A stretch of 6,976 bases of DNA from positions 1 through 6,976 of the forward strand of contig JAFDHB010000203.1 in assembly GCA_019308985.1 (NCBI GenBank). The letters run 5' to 3'. This DNA comes from Deltaproteobacteria bacterium. GTDB taxonomy: Bacteria; Desulfobacterota; DSM-4660; Desulfatiglandales; HGW-15. A program made the translations under genes and the position numbers. Shown piece after piece: positions 1 through 5,758 of the stretch. Numbering within the stretch: position 1 is the stretch's first letter; the number at the start of each line of letters is the position of its first letter. The notes under the pieces were generated by a model that had not been told where the DNA came from, did no database searches, and was given only the letters and a program-made list of their open reading frames with translations.

Positions 1-51
1 GCTGCTTGGCAAGCGGGCCACCCCTTTCAAAGGTGCGAAAGATCCCGGACA

Positions 52-1072
52 CTACCTCTCCGGGGCAAGCTCTGCAAGTCTAAGAATCCAATATCTCATG
101 AAAGTATCTGCAAATCTGTATCGGCCGGCAGGGGTTTGATACAGGATGCCTTTCTTCACCAATGAGCCCAGTGACGCCTTTATGGACGATGAGGGACCTA
201 CCCCATAAGTAAGCTGAAATTCCTTGGAAAAAGGTTTGGCATTCGGCTCCCGGGAAAGGGCTATGAGCAGGGTCTTTTGAGCAGGAGTGGCTCCCTGCCA
301 CATGAGCTCGAAATGGGCCGAGTCCTGCCTGGCAACGACAGAGGGGGCCTGGTCCACCATCTCCTGCGTAATGGTTCCCGTCGCCCGGCCCCTTTCCCAC
401 AGGATGTTGCACATCCTCTGGACGCTGTAAGGGACATCCTCAGCAGCCTCGAAAAGAAGATCAAGGTTGACGTTTTCGAGCCTGTAGCCTCCCTTCTTGA
501 ACCATTTCAGGATAAACCTGAGATACTGGGACCTGTCAATGGGACCCAGTTCCATGATCCTGCCCATCCTGTAAAACGCCCTCTGGGAGTCCTGGGTCAT
601 TGCCAGCATCACGCCCTGTGCCGAACCGGAGAAGATGTAACCTATGTGGGTGTGGGTCTGAATTTCCGAGCGGATCGCCTTTTCAACGGCCGGTCCATCA
701 TATTTTGAAAGGTCAGAGAACTCGTCTATGGCAATGACCAGCTTCTTCCGCCGCCTCGCGGCCAGCCGCTTGCAGTGACTCAGCCCTTCGAGCAGCGCCG
801 GCAGGGCCTGCTGTCTTGGAGTCGCCATTTCAACCCCTGCCGCCAGAGATCCGGGGGTAAGCATTGAGATCCAGGTAAACAGGCTGAAAGCCATCCTTCT
901 TGAGTTCTTCGTTCACATTAAAAATCAGGCACGTCTTGCCGAACCGCCTGGGTGAGACCAGGAAGATGCGGCTCAAATTCCTCATTTCTGCGAGCAGTTC
1001 AGAGAGTTCTTGTGTCCTGTCCGCAAAATAAGGGCCGGTGACAACCCCGGCGTATCTAAACGGGTTTTCCAT
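52..1072 (-). pseudogene. COG1672-type P-loop ATPase (AAA/ATPase_2), frameshifted and internally deleted
   Basis: Two minus-strand frames together make one ATPase. The first (1072-830, 80 codons) holds the N-terminus MENPFRYAGVVTG and the Walker A motif SPRRFGKT at residues 40-47, then reaches TGA. The second (open to the TAG at 52) carries Walker B (KLVIAIDEF), the sensor-like IFSGSAQ segment, the FYRMGRIMELGPI stretch, and a C-terminal winged-helix part ending near RYRFADTFMRYWI. This order is typical of the archaeal-ATPase-like family (ATPase_2, COG1672). The frames must be joined between about 835 and 890. Only about 67-70 residues then separate the Walker A lysine from the Walker B aspartate, where relatives as I recall them have about 95-100. 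A single deletion of 3n+2 bases would explain both the shift and the short interval. TAA directly precedes the ATG at 1072, so the start cannot lie upstream. The ribosome site (AGAAAG) is weak. Relatives often occur in accessory DNA and their function is mostly unknown. Probably inactive. Confidence 0.82.
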
Positions 1073-1094
1073 TTACGCTTTCTATGATTCGGTA

Positions 1095-1118
1095 TTAACG
1101 ATACGTTAATAACGTATC
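1095..1118. promoter_or_regulatory. Overlapping inverted repeats, probable operator
   Basis: Two perfect inverted repeats overlap here. TTAACG (1095-1100) and CGTTAA (1104-1109) are separated by ATA; GATACGTT (1100-1107) and AACGTATC (1111-1118) are separated by AAT. The core half-site therefore alternates AACG, CGTT, AACG with an exact 7-base period (1097, 1104, 1111). The array covers the predicted -10 and start of the ATPase transcript. Small dimeric DNA-binding proteins that repress their own promoter often use such sites. No regulator gene for it is visible in the window. Confidence 0.6.
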
Positions 1119-1140
1119 ATAGGCTGCCCCGGAGTGTCAA
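1111..1140 (-). promoter_or_regulatory. Predicted sigma70-like promoter of the ATPase gene
   Basis: On the minus strand a perfect TTGACA (1140-1135) is followed after 18 bases by TACGTT (1116-1111), a weak -10 match. Transcription would start near 1103, about 30 bases before the ATG at 1072. The -10 region lies inside the inverted repeat at 1095-1118, which would suit a repressor. A closer TATGAT (1121-1116) is only 13 bases from TTGACA and so is less likely. The -35 is convincing; the -10 is not. Confidence 0.5.
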
Positions 1141-1172
1141 CGGGCATCTTGTTGTCCATCCACTGTGTGTTT

Positions 1173-1604
1173 GGGGTCATGTCTTGTATTATCACATTGC
1201 GTGTTTGATCAAGTTGGCACATCTGTTCATGGTCAATTCCAAAGCTAATCTGTGGGTGGACAGGCCCAAGTGTCTCGCAGTTTCCGCCGGAGAAAGCCCT
1301 AACTCCTGCACCAGTTTCCTAGCCAGATGTGCCCGCAGCCTCGATACAGAAGGCCTGCGGCTGGCTGATCGTCGCATAGCCCGACAGCAGCCTCCGCATC
1401 AGGGTGGGCAGACCCGCCGCACCGCTGCGCGGCAGGATATGGGCATGATTGCTTAAAAGCGCCCAGGCGTAGATGGCAGTGCTCGTTTCTTTAGCCAGGG
1501 CTCCAAGGCGGGAGATAAAATTGTCGCGTAGGTTATGCCGCCAGTATTTGACCATTGGAAAAGCGGGAATAAACCAGTTTGTATAATTTGTATACAGCGT
1601 CCCC
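1173..1604 (-). mobile_element. Degenerate RAYT/IS200-like element with recognisable ends
   Basis: The transposase remnant is framed by two similar outward motifs. On the plus strand GGGGTCATGTCTTG starts at 1173, just past the 3' end of the coding remnant. On the minus strand GGGGACGCTGTATAC starts at 1604, beyond its 5' end, and contains the small inverted repeat GTATA-ATTTG-TATAC (1581-1595). GGGG(A/T)C-type motifs close to Y1 transposase genes are, as I recall, common in RAYT-flanking repeats; I cannot confirm that here by alignment. Boundaries are approximate. The element cannot be autonomous because its gene lacks its centre. Confidence 0.45.
1192..1555 (-). pseudogene. REP-associated (RAYT, Y1/HUH) transposase remnant
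   Basis: Two minus-strand frames hold the two ends of a RAYT-type transposase. The 5' frame (1555-1319) contains FISRLGALAKET, then IYAWALLSNHAHIL with the metal-binding His-Ala-His (HUH) triad at codons 37-39, then GLPTLMRRLLSGY; all are typical of Y1_Tnp (PF01797). The 3' frame (1377-1192) contains SRLRAHLARKLVQELGLSP and ETARHLGLSTHRLA, the helix-turn-helix tail found at the C-terminus of many RAYTs. The conserved block that normally follows the GYA segment, and everything up to the C-terminal domain (roughly 150 residues in relatives), is absent, and the frames do not match at the join (about 1350-1377). The usual N-terminal start (MPRxxR...HHVxxRG) is also missing. It is a deletion relic. 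Catalysis is impossible, though ends could still be mobilised by a related enzyme elsewhere. Confidence 0.8.
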
Positions 1605-1615
1605 TATACCACACG

Positions 1616-1677
1616 CCCAAATCCACCACTGACATAGCGATTGACTTATTTGATTATTGAAGGTCGTCCCTCTTTTC
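1616..1677 (+). repeat. 62-bp direct repeat, copy 1
   Basis: Bases 1616-1677 are identical at all 62 positions to 5692-5753, as checked by eye; identity stops sharply on both sides (1615 g versus 5691 a, 1678 c versus 5754 a). Read on the minus strand it begins GAAAAGAGGGACGACCTTC, which resembles the ends of RAYT-associated repeats. This copy lies 12 bases beyond the right end of the RAYT remnant and runs directly into the body of the UPF0175 antitoxin gene. Confidence 0.95.
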
Positions 1678-1865
1678 CCACATTGAAATGTTTTCGAGAG
1701 AAGGTTTTGTCTCTGGGAAGATCTGCCGAACTTTCGGGCCTTTCCAAATGGGATTTCATAGAATTCCTGAGCGACAACAATGTCCCGGTGCTTGATTACG
1801 AGGAAGATGAATTGGCAAGGGAATTTGAAACTGCGGGAAAGCTTGGCGAGAGGTTCAAAAAGTGA
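1641..1865 (+). pseudogene. UPF0175-family antitoxin, N-terminus replaced by repeat
   Basis: The 74-codon frame carries a clear UPF0175 (PF03683) body: SLGRSAELSGLSKWDFIEFL at residues 24-43 is the helix-turn-helix-like block, followed by the usual NNVPVLDYEEDEL tail. The family normally has about 25-30 further N-terminal residues. Here the first 12 codons (TTG start at 1641, MTYLIIEGRPSF) are encoded by the 62-bp repeat, and no ribosome site precedes that TTG. Recognisable homology starts near residue 15 (base 1683). The repeat therefore appears to have truncated the gene. Its TGA overlaps the start of the PIN toxin gene by four bases, the normal coupling for this pair. UPF0175 proteins typically accompany DUF3368 PIN toxins. 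Probably not expressed as a working antitoxin, but the DNA-binding half may be intact. Confidence 0.8.
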
Positions 1866-2077
1866 TCGTTGTCTGCGATTCCACGATCCTGATCGGACTT
1901 TCAAAGATAGGGAGATTGGATCTCCTGGGGGAAGTCTTTTCCAGGATATCCGTCCCTGAAGAGGTCTTCCATGAAGTAGGGGAGAAAGGGGAAGGCAAGC
2001 CTGGCGCCGCAATATATCCCGGCAAACCCCGCGGCCCCGAAGAGGAGGCCCAGGGACCAATCGGGCCTCGTGGATAG
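1862..2077 (+). pseudogene. DUF3368-type PIN-domain toxin, C-terminus lost
   Basis: A GTG start at 1862 overlaps the antitoxin stop (GTGA), with AGAGG eight bases upstream. MIVVCDSTILIGLSKIGRLD is a typical PIN/DUF3368 opening, with the first metal-binding aspartate at residue 6; LLGEVFSRISVPEEVFHEV and GKGKPGA-like GEGKPGA (residues 43-49) follow. Family members run to about 150 residues, but homology ends near residue 49 (base 2008). The remaining residues up to the stop are low-complexity Gly/Pro read from the antisense strand of a permease gene. The later acidic residues of the nuclease site are missing, so no RNase activity is expected. Its loss is consistent with the broken antitoxin upstream: a dead toxin needs no antidote. 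Confidence 0.8.
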
Positions 2078-2250
2078 CCCTTCCGCAACAGGATCACACT
2101 GTAGAAAAAGGCCCCGGAGATCCCGCCCATGGATGTAAAAAGAGAGACAATGAAAGCCACCGGCGGCGGCAGAAAGACCAACGTGTCAACATCCGACACA
2201 TTAAAATGCACGAGAAGAGAATACATATCCTTTTCAGGACCTCCAGGCAT
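1994..2250 (-). pseudogene. TauE/SafE (TSUP) sulfite-exporter-family permease fragment
   Basis: On the minus strand the first frame (ATG at 2250, or more likely ATG at 2226 giving MYSLLVHFNV) reads VDTLVFLPPPVAFIVSLFTSMGGISGAF, the first membrane segment and Gly-rich loop of TSUP permeases. Soon after base 2110 homology moves to another frame, which reads RPDWSLGLLFGAAGFAGIYCGARLA (about 2065-1994), the conserved motif of the C-terminal half. About 150-200 central residues are missing, and the last helix is cut where the sequence becomes the PIN gene. Family members export or import sulfite, sulfoacetate or related small anions across the inner membrane; the substrate of this one cannot be told. 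It starts 86-110 bases after the glutamate dehydrogenase stop, in the same direction. Non-functional. Confidence 0.75.
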
Positions 2251-2308
2251 CTCAAGTTGATTCTGTCAAGTTGAACTTCCTCATGTCTTTTAAACAACCG
2301 GAGATGGA

Positions 2309-2330
2309 GGTCGCCCTCTAATGGGCGACC
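2309..2330 (-). terminator. Hairpin after the glutamate dehydrogenase gene
   Basis: GGTCGCCC (2309-2316) and GGGCGACC (2323-2330) form a perfect 8-bp, GC-rich stem with a 6-base loop, starting 5 bases past the dehydrogenase stop on the minus strand. No U-run follows on either strand, so it is not a canonical intrinsic terminator. It may instead protect the mRNA 3' end or act with Rho. Confidence 0.5.
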
Positions 2331-2335
2331 CCTTG

Positions 2336-5300
2336 CTACTTCTTGGCCCATTGTTCCTTTAAGTAACCCTGGAGCCTGGTTTCGAAATCCATCTCCCAGC
2401 CGCCATGATAGACCATCATTGTTGCTATTTCCGCTGCGAGTATCGCAAATTTCATCTTGGACGGCAGCTTTTTGACGCGCGACCTGAATTTGGAATTATT
2501 ACTTATAAGAGCGGGCAGGTGGTTCCGAATAGCCCTTTGAAAAAGGGGCCGGTCAGCCAGTTGAGGATGATCCTGGAAAAACTCAAAGAGCCCGGCGTAG
2601 TGTTTATTTATCTCCATGCTGATTTCATCGCTTATATCCGTATAGAGCCTTTTGGATGGCCCTTGCCGATGCCTGTCAAAAATCAACCTGGCTTCCTCTT
2701 CCGCCCTCTTTTCTAGGATGTCCAGCACATCATTGACATAGGGGGTCTTGTTGCGGAGAAACTCCTCTTCGCTCATCAGCAGGTTGGCGATGATCTCGTA
2801 GGATGAAGAGATCACCCCACACTTGTTGGCCGAGGCGTCACGCAGGAGTATGACCCCCTGCTTCTGGATCTCAATTCGGGCCTCAGGGCTTATGAAGGAG
2901 TTCGCTCCTTCGGTTATTACCTTCACGTTAGGGATACCGGTCTTGGCCACAAGCCTCTGCCAGTTGGTGCCGTCTATGGTCTCCGGTCTTCCGCCGCAGG
3001 GAAGAAACAGGTCCGAGGGGACGGAAAAAAGCAGCTCGTCCATTTCCTTGTGAAAGTCATCCGTTGTAACCCACTGTTCTTTCACACCTCGACCGGTGCG
3101 GACGATTTTCCTGTAAAGCTCCCTGAGACCTTCCCGCCGGTGCTCATGGCGATAAAGAATGAATCCTCCCGGATGAAGTGCTTCCGGGTCGAACCGGTCC
3201 AGGTCCTCCTTGAGAATCAGTCCACGCAGCGAGTCTCGATCCGCGCCCTTCGGGTCGTACAGACCGGCCGTGCCGTCAATAATGCAACGAATCACGGCCC
3301 TGGGGCATTTCTCAAGGATAAGGCGCATGCTGTTTCCCGCCACATCCCCGTTGGGCCCACCCGTAAACTTGACCGAGAACGAATCCCTGCAGATGTCCAC
3401 ACCGAGCTCCCGCATGGCCATCTCGGCGAACTTGACGACACCTCTTGAAGTGACTCCGTACTCCCTGTGATTTATCCCCACGCGCTTGCTGGACATGATG
3501 CCAATACCGAGGATGTAACCTCGCTTGAGCGATTGACGCGCGATGAGCTCGATCATCTCGTCATGCATGTTTTCGTCCGGTCCCAGCTCGATGGGCTCAT
3601 CCTCCCTGTAATAATCAACTACCCGCGGGTTCTTGGCTTTGCCGTTTTCGGTCACGAAAATGTCCAGGAAGGCATTGATGATGCCGTACTGCGTCTTGTA
3701 AAGCCGAGGGGTTATTGAGACGGATGAATCGAGATCGGTTGCGTCAAGCAAAACTGTCATCTTTGATCCGCCCTGATATATGTCTTTGTTCTTCAGGTGC
3801 TGTGTATGGGCCAGGACATAGACCTCTCGAAACAGGGTGTTGGTGTTGGTCGTGTGCTCGTCCTGACTCCTGCAGATAATAGTGCGCCAGCCTCCCCTGG
3901 CAATGTCCGAAAAGCCCACATGATATCCCACAGCATCGCGGGTGAAAAAAAATGTTATTCGAAAGGGCCTGGCATCGGGGAGATCGGAGGTGAATTCAGG
4001 GCCCAACTCGTCCAGGAACGCCGGATCCATTCGAAAGGCCAGCGCATGCTTTTCAGGCACGAAAAAGTTGGTCTTCAAGGTGTTCCTGATGAAAACCAGA
4101 CATGTGTGGAGCACAGTCTTTCGCAGCTCATCCAGGTACCTGTGCCCCGTATTGTAGCCGGCCAGGACGCCTTCGGTCTCTTTGAGGGCCCTGGCGTAAG
4201 CCTTGTCTCTATTCTTCGTGTCTGGGTCGAATTTGGTTCTGAACAGATCAATGAGCTTGAGTGTAATGCTCGGGTCGCTGTGGAAGGCGTCCTTCACTAC
4301 CTGGGCGTCAAAGCGGTCCGGCTGGTTGTGGGCAAGGGCGGTATGGCACAAAGAGATGAAGGCGTTCGTCAGGGAAGCCTCCTCTCCTGTCATGATCCTG
4401 GTGCCGACAAACCTCACGTAAGCATCCGTGGAGGTGGACAATATTTGGGTGTTATAAAGCTCTGCCTTCAACTTGGCGGAGAGCTCCGAGGCTTTTTCGA
4501 CCAGCTCGCCCTGGCGGGTCAACACATAGAAAGTGCCCAAAAAATACGGATGCACTCCGGTGTTGATGATCAGGCAATAGGAGCGGCGCAGGCCGATTCC
4601 AAGCCTCTGGAACACCTCGCTCACCTGGGTTAGAAAGAGCCTTCCGGGGGGGTTACCCACGGAGAACAGGATCCGGCTCTCCCTCTGGTGTAACTCATCC
4701 TCCTTGGTCTCTATATCCAGGTAAAGTCCCTCGTGCGTTTTGCCCTGGTGATACAGGTGTATGACACGAGCTATTCTTTCAGGGGGGGATATGCGCACGT
4801 AGGATTCGTTGTTGAGCCAAAGAAGATTCAACATGCCGTCAAGGTTTTCCAGCTCAAAGTCCGGGTAAAGGCGTTTCATGGTACAGAAGACATTCCCGCG
4901 GATCTCCGCCGGGACGTTGACCTCCCCGGCGCAGTAAATCTCTTCGTTGCTCTTACGATCGAATTCGAACCTCTGTATTTCAAGGGTACTGCCGGCTCCG
5001 GGGAGAGGGCTGTAAGCGTGGATCATTTCAGCATAGGAGATCTCCCGCTCCTGAAGTGTCTTGAGCGTATCGTAGAGAGAACCGGGGACATCCAGGCGGG
5101 CCAGAATCAGCTTCTTGTCCTGATCCGCGAGAATAAGCTTTCTCTCCTTGGCCACATCATGCAGCCTTGCCGCCAGGTTGATAATCGCCTCGGTCTCCTC
5201 CTTCATAGTAATGAAGAAGTAAGGGTGCATGTTGGTGAAAAGCCAGTTCAGGTTTATTGAAAACTCCTGATACCGAGACTCAAACTTTTCTTGGAGTTCC

Positions 5301-5380
5301 TTATAAAACGCGGAGCTATGGACCGCAGGGGCCTGTAATTCCGGTTTTCCTGAATCGTTTCTTGAAGGTATCGCTTTCAT
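2336..5380 (-). CDS. NAD-dependent glutamate dehydrogenase, 115-kDa class (fungal GDH2-like)
   Basis: This 1014-residue cytoplasmic enzyme should oxidise L-glutamate to 2-oxoglutarate and ammonium with NAD+. The first 470 residues are a regulatory-type N-terminal region with no obvious small-molecule motif. The catalytic core follows: RITFFFTRDAVGYHVGF then ARGGWR (494-499), QHLKNKDIYQGGSK (527-540, with the lysines expected at the glutamate site), REYGVTSRGVVKFAE (639-653), the dinucleotide-binding TGGPNGDVAGN (673-683), LPCGGRPETIDG (793-804), ITEGANSFISPEAR (822-835) and RDASANKCGVISSS (847-860). Length and motif wording fit the 115-kDa large GDHs (yeast Gdh2, about 1090 residues) better than the 1600-residue bacterial 180-kDa class or the 450-residue hexameric class. 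The start is fixed: an in-frame TGA lies two codons upstream of the ATG, with GAGG 11 bases before it. No frameshift or missing motif is seen, in contrast to every gene to its left. Confidence 0.95.
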   Translation of the reverse strand: MKAIPSRNDSGKPELQAPAVHSSAFYKELQEKFESRYQEFSINLNWLFTNMHPYFFITMKEETEAIINLAARLHDVAKERKLILADQDKKLILARLDVPGSLYDTLKTLQEREISYAEMIHAYSPLPGAGSTLEIQRFEFDRKSNEEIYCAGEVNVPAEIRGNVFCTMKRLYPDFELENLDGMLNLLWLNNESYVRISPPERIARVIHLYHQGKTHEGLYLDIETKEDELHQRESRILFSVGNPPGRLFLTQVSEVFQRLGIGLRRSYCLIINTGVHPYFLGTFYVLTRQGELVEKASELSAKLKAELYNTQILSTSTDAYVRFVGTRIMTGEEASLTNAFISLCHTALAHNQPDRFDAQVVKDAFHSDPSITLKLIDLFRTKFDPDTKNRDKAYARALKETEGVLAGYNTGHRYLDELRKTVLHTCLVFIRNTLKTNFFVPEKHALAFRMDPAFLDELGPEFTSDLPDARPFRITFFFTRDAVGYHVGFSDIARGGWRTIICRSQDEHTTNTNTLFREVYVLAHTQHLKNKDIYQGGSKMTVLLDATDLDSSVSITPRLYKTQYGIINAFLDIFVTENGKAKNPRVVDYYREDEPIELGPDENMHDEMIELIARQSLKRGYILGIGIMSSKRVGINHREYGVTSRGVVKFAEMAMRELGVDICRDSFSVKFTGGPNGDVAGNSMRLILEKCPRAVIRCIIDGTAGLYDPKGADRDSLRGLILKEDLDRFDPEALHPGGFILYRHEHRREGLRELYRKIVRTGRGVKEQWVTTDDFHKEMDELLFSVPSDLFLPCGGRPETIDGTNWQRLVAKTGIPNVKVITEGANSFISPEARIEIQKQGVILLRDASANKCGVISSSYEIIANLLMSEEEFLRNKTPYVNDVLDILEKRAEEEARLIFDRHRQGPSKRLYTDISDEISMEINKHYAGLFEFFQDHPQLADRPLFQRAIRNHLPALISNNSKFRSRVKKLPSKMKFAILAAEIATMMVYHGGWEMDFETRLQGYLKEQWAKK

Positions 5381-5390
5381 GGTTCATTTT

Positions 5391-5415
5391 GCCTCGGCGT
5401 AAGCAAAAAGGAGGC
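5391..5415 (-). promoter_or_regulatory. Leader inverted repeat covering the dehydrogenase ribosome site
   Basis: In the mRNA, GCCTC (5415-5411) can pair with GAGGC (5395-5391), leaving a 15-base loop. The second arm contains the only Shine-Dalgarno-like GAGG in front of the ATG at 5380, so folding would hide it. Five base pairs is little, and the effect may be nil. Confidence 0.25.
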
Positions 5416-5444
5416 TTTCCTGCGGTTTTCCGTCAACTGCTTGT

Positions 5445-5474
5445 ACTATACCTCTCATACGCATCAGAAGTAAA
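5445..5474 (-). promoter_or_regulatory. Predicted sigma70-like promoter of glutamate dehydrogenase
   Basis: On the minus strand TTTACT (5474-5469; 4 of 6 matches to consensus) and TATAGT (5450-5445; 5 of 6) are separated by 18 bases. Transcription would begin near 5438, giving a leader of about 58 bases. No other pair of comparable quality is seen between the start codon and the MITE-like element at 5563. Confidence 0.45.
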
Positions 5475-5562
5475 GAAAATCCGCTTCCTCCAGAAAATCC
5501 AAGGAGGGCATAAACGCTATATATGAAAAGAGAAAGGGGTTATACGCCAAAAGATAGTATAC

Positions 5563-5599
5563 GAAAAAGGGGACGACCTTCAATATTCAAATAACGCAA
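5563..5599 (-). repeat. Inverted, diverged copy of the 62-bp repeat's end
   Basis: This segment reads like the reverse complement of the last 37 bases of the 62-bp repeat, with five mismatches: two in the G/A-run near the tip, one in AATATT versus AATAAT, and two in the ACGC versus AGTC stretch. It forms the left terminus of the MITE-like element. Confidence 0.8.
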
Positions 5600-5691
5600 T
5601 TATCAAGCTCTGGCGTCCTCCGTTTTTGCGGTATTCGGCCACCACTGAATCACGCAACTGACAGAGCCAGAGACCACGTCAAATCTCCTCA

Positions 5692-5753
5692 CCCAAATCC
5701 ACCACTGACATAGCGATTGACTTATTTGATTATTGAAGGTCGTCCCTCTTTTC
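5692..5753 (+). repeat. 62-bp direct repeat, copy 2
   Basis: Identical at every position to 1616-1677. It forms the right end of the MITE-like element. The TTG that opens the truncated antitoxin frame in copy 1 is present here too (5717), but the frame ends at a TAA just past the repeat, showing that the start belongs to the repeat and not to the antitoxin. Confidence 0.95.
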
Positions 5754-5758
5754 ACTAA

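Larger units (their letters stand above)
5563..5753. mobile_element. 191-bp MITE-like element with imperfect terminal inverted repeats
   Basis: The left end (5563-5599, starting GAAAAAGGGGACGACCTTC) matches the reverse complement of the right end (5753-5717) at about 32 of 37 positions. Within it, CTCTGGC (5608-5614) and GCCAGAG (5666-5672) form a second, nested inverted repeat, and CCACCACTGA occurs twice in direct orientation (5639-5648, 5699-5708). No open reading frame is carried and no target duplication is apparent; RAYT/IS200-type elements do not make one. The right 62 bases equal the copy at 1616-1677 beside a RAYT remnant, so a RAYT in the genome is the likely driver. It sits between the dehydrogenase promoter and a decayed toxin-antitoxin promoter. 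Confidence 0.7.

Noticed and set aside
4..14. Small palindrome GCTTG-G-CAAGC near the left edge as an ATPase terminator
   Set aside because: The stem is only 5 bp with a one-base centre, which cannot form a hairpin loop, and no U-run follows.
277..708. Plus-strand frame of 143 codons opposite the ATPase
   Set aside because: It is antisense to Walker B and downstream motifs of a recognisable gene and has no homology of its own.
1616..1677. Attachment-site (att) pair for an integrated element between the two 62-bp copies
   Set aside because: No integrase or phage genes lie between the copies; the enclosed DNA is a housekeeping-type gene, and one copy is clearly the end of a MITE-like unit.
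1533..2060. Minus-strand frame of 175 codons spanning the permease tail, the toxin, the antitoxin and the repeat
   Set aside because: Only a short part overlaps the permease fragment, and not in its frame; the rest is antisense to recognisable plus-strand genes.
3797..4633. Long plus-strand open frame (278 codons) inside the dehydrogenase region
   Set aside because: It is fully antisense to the conserved dehydrogenase coding sequence, has no ribosome site and no family resemblance; it reflects the codon pattern of the opposite strand.
5563..5753. CRISPR array or leader
   Set aside because: Only two repeat-like ends in inverted orientation and no regularly spaced short direct repeats; the arrangement fits a MITE, not a CRISPR array.
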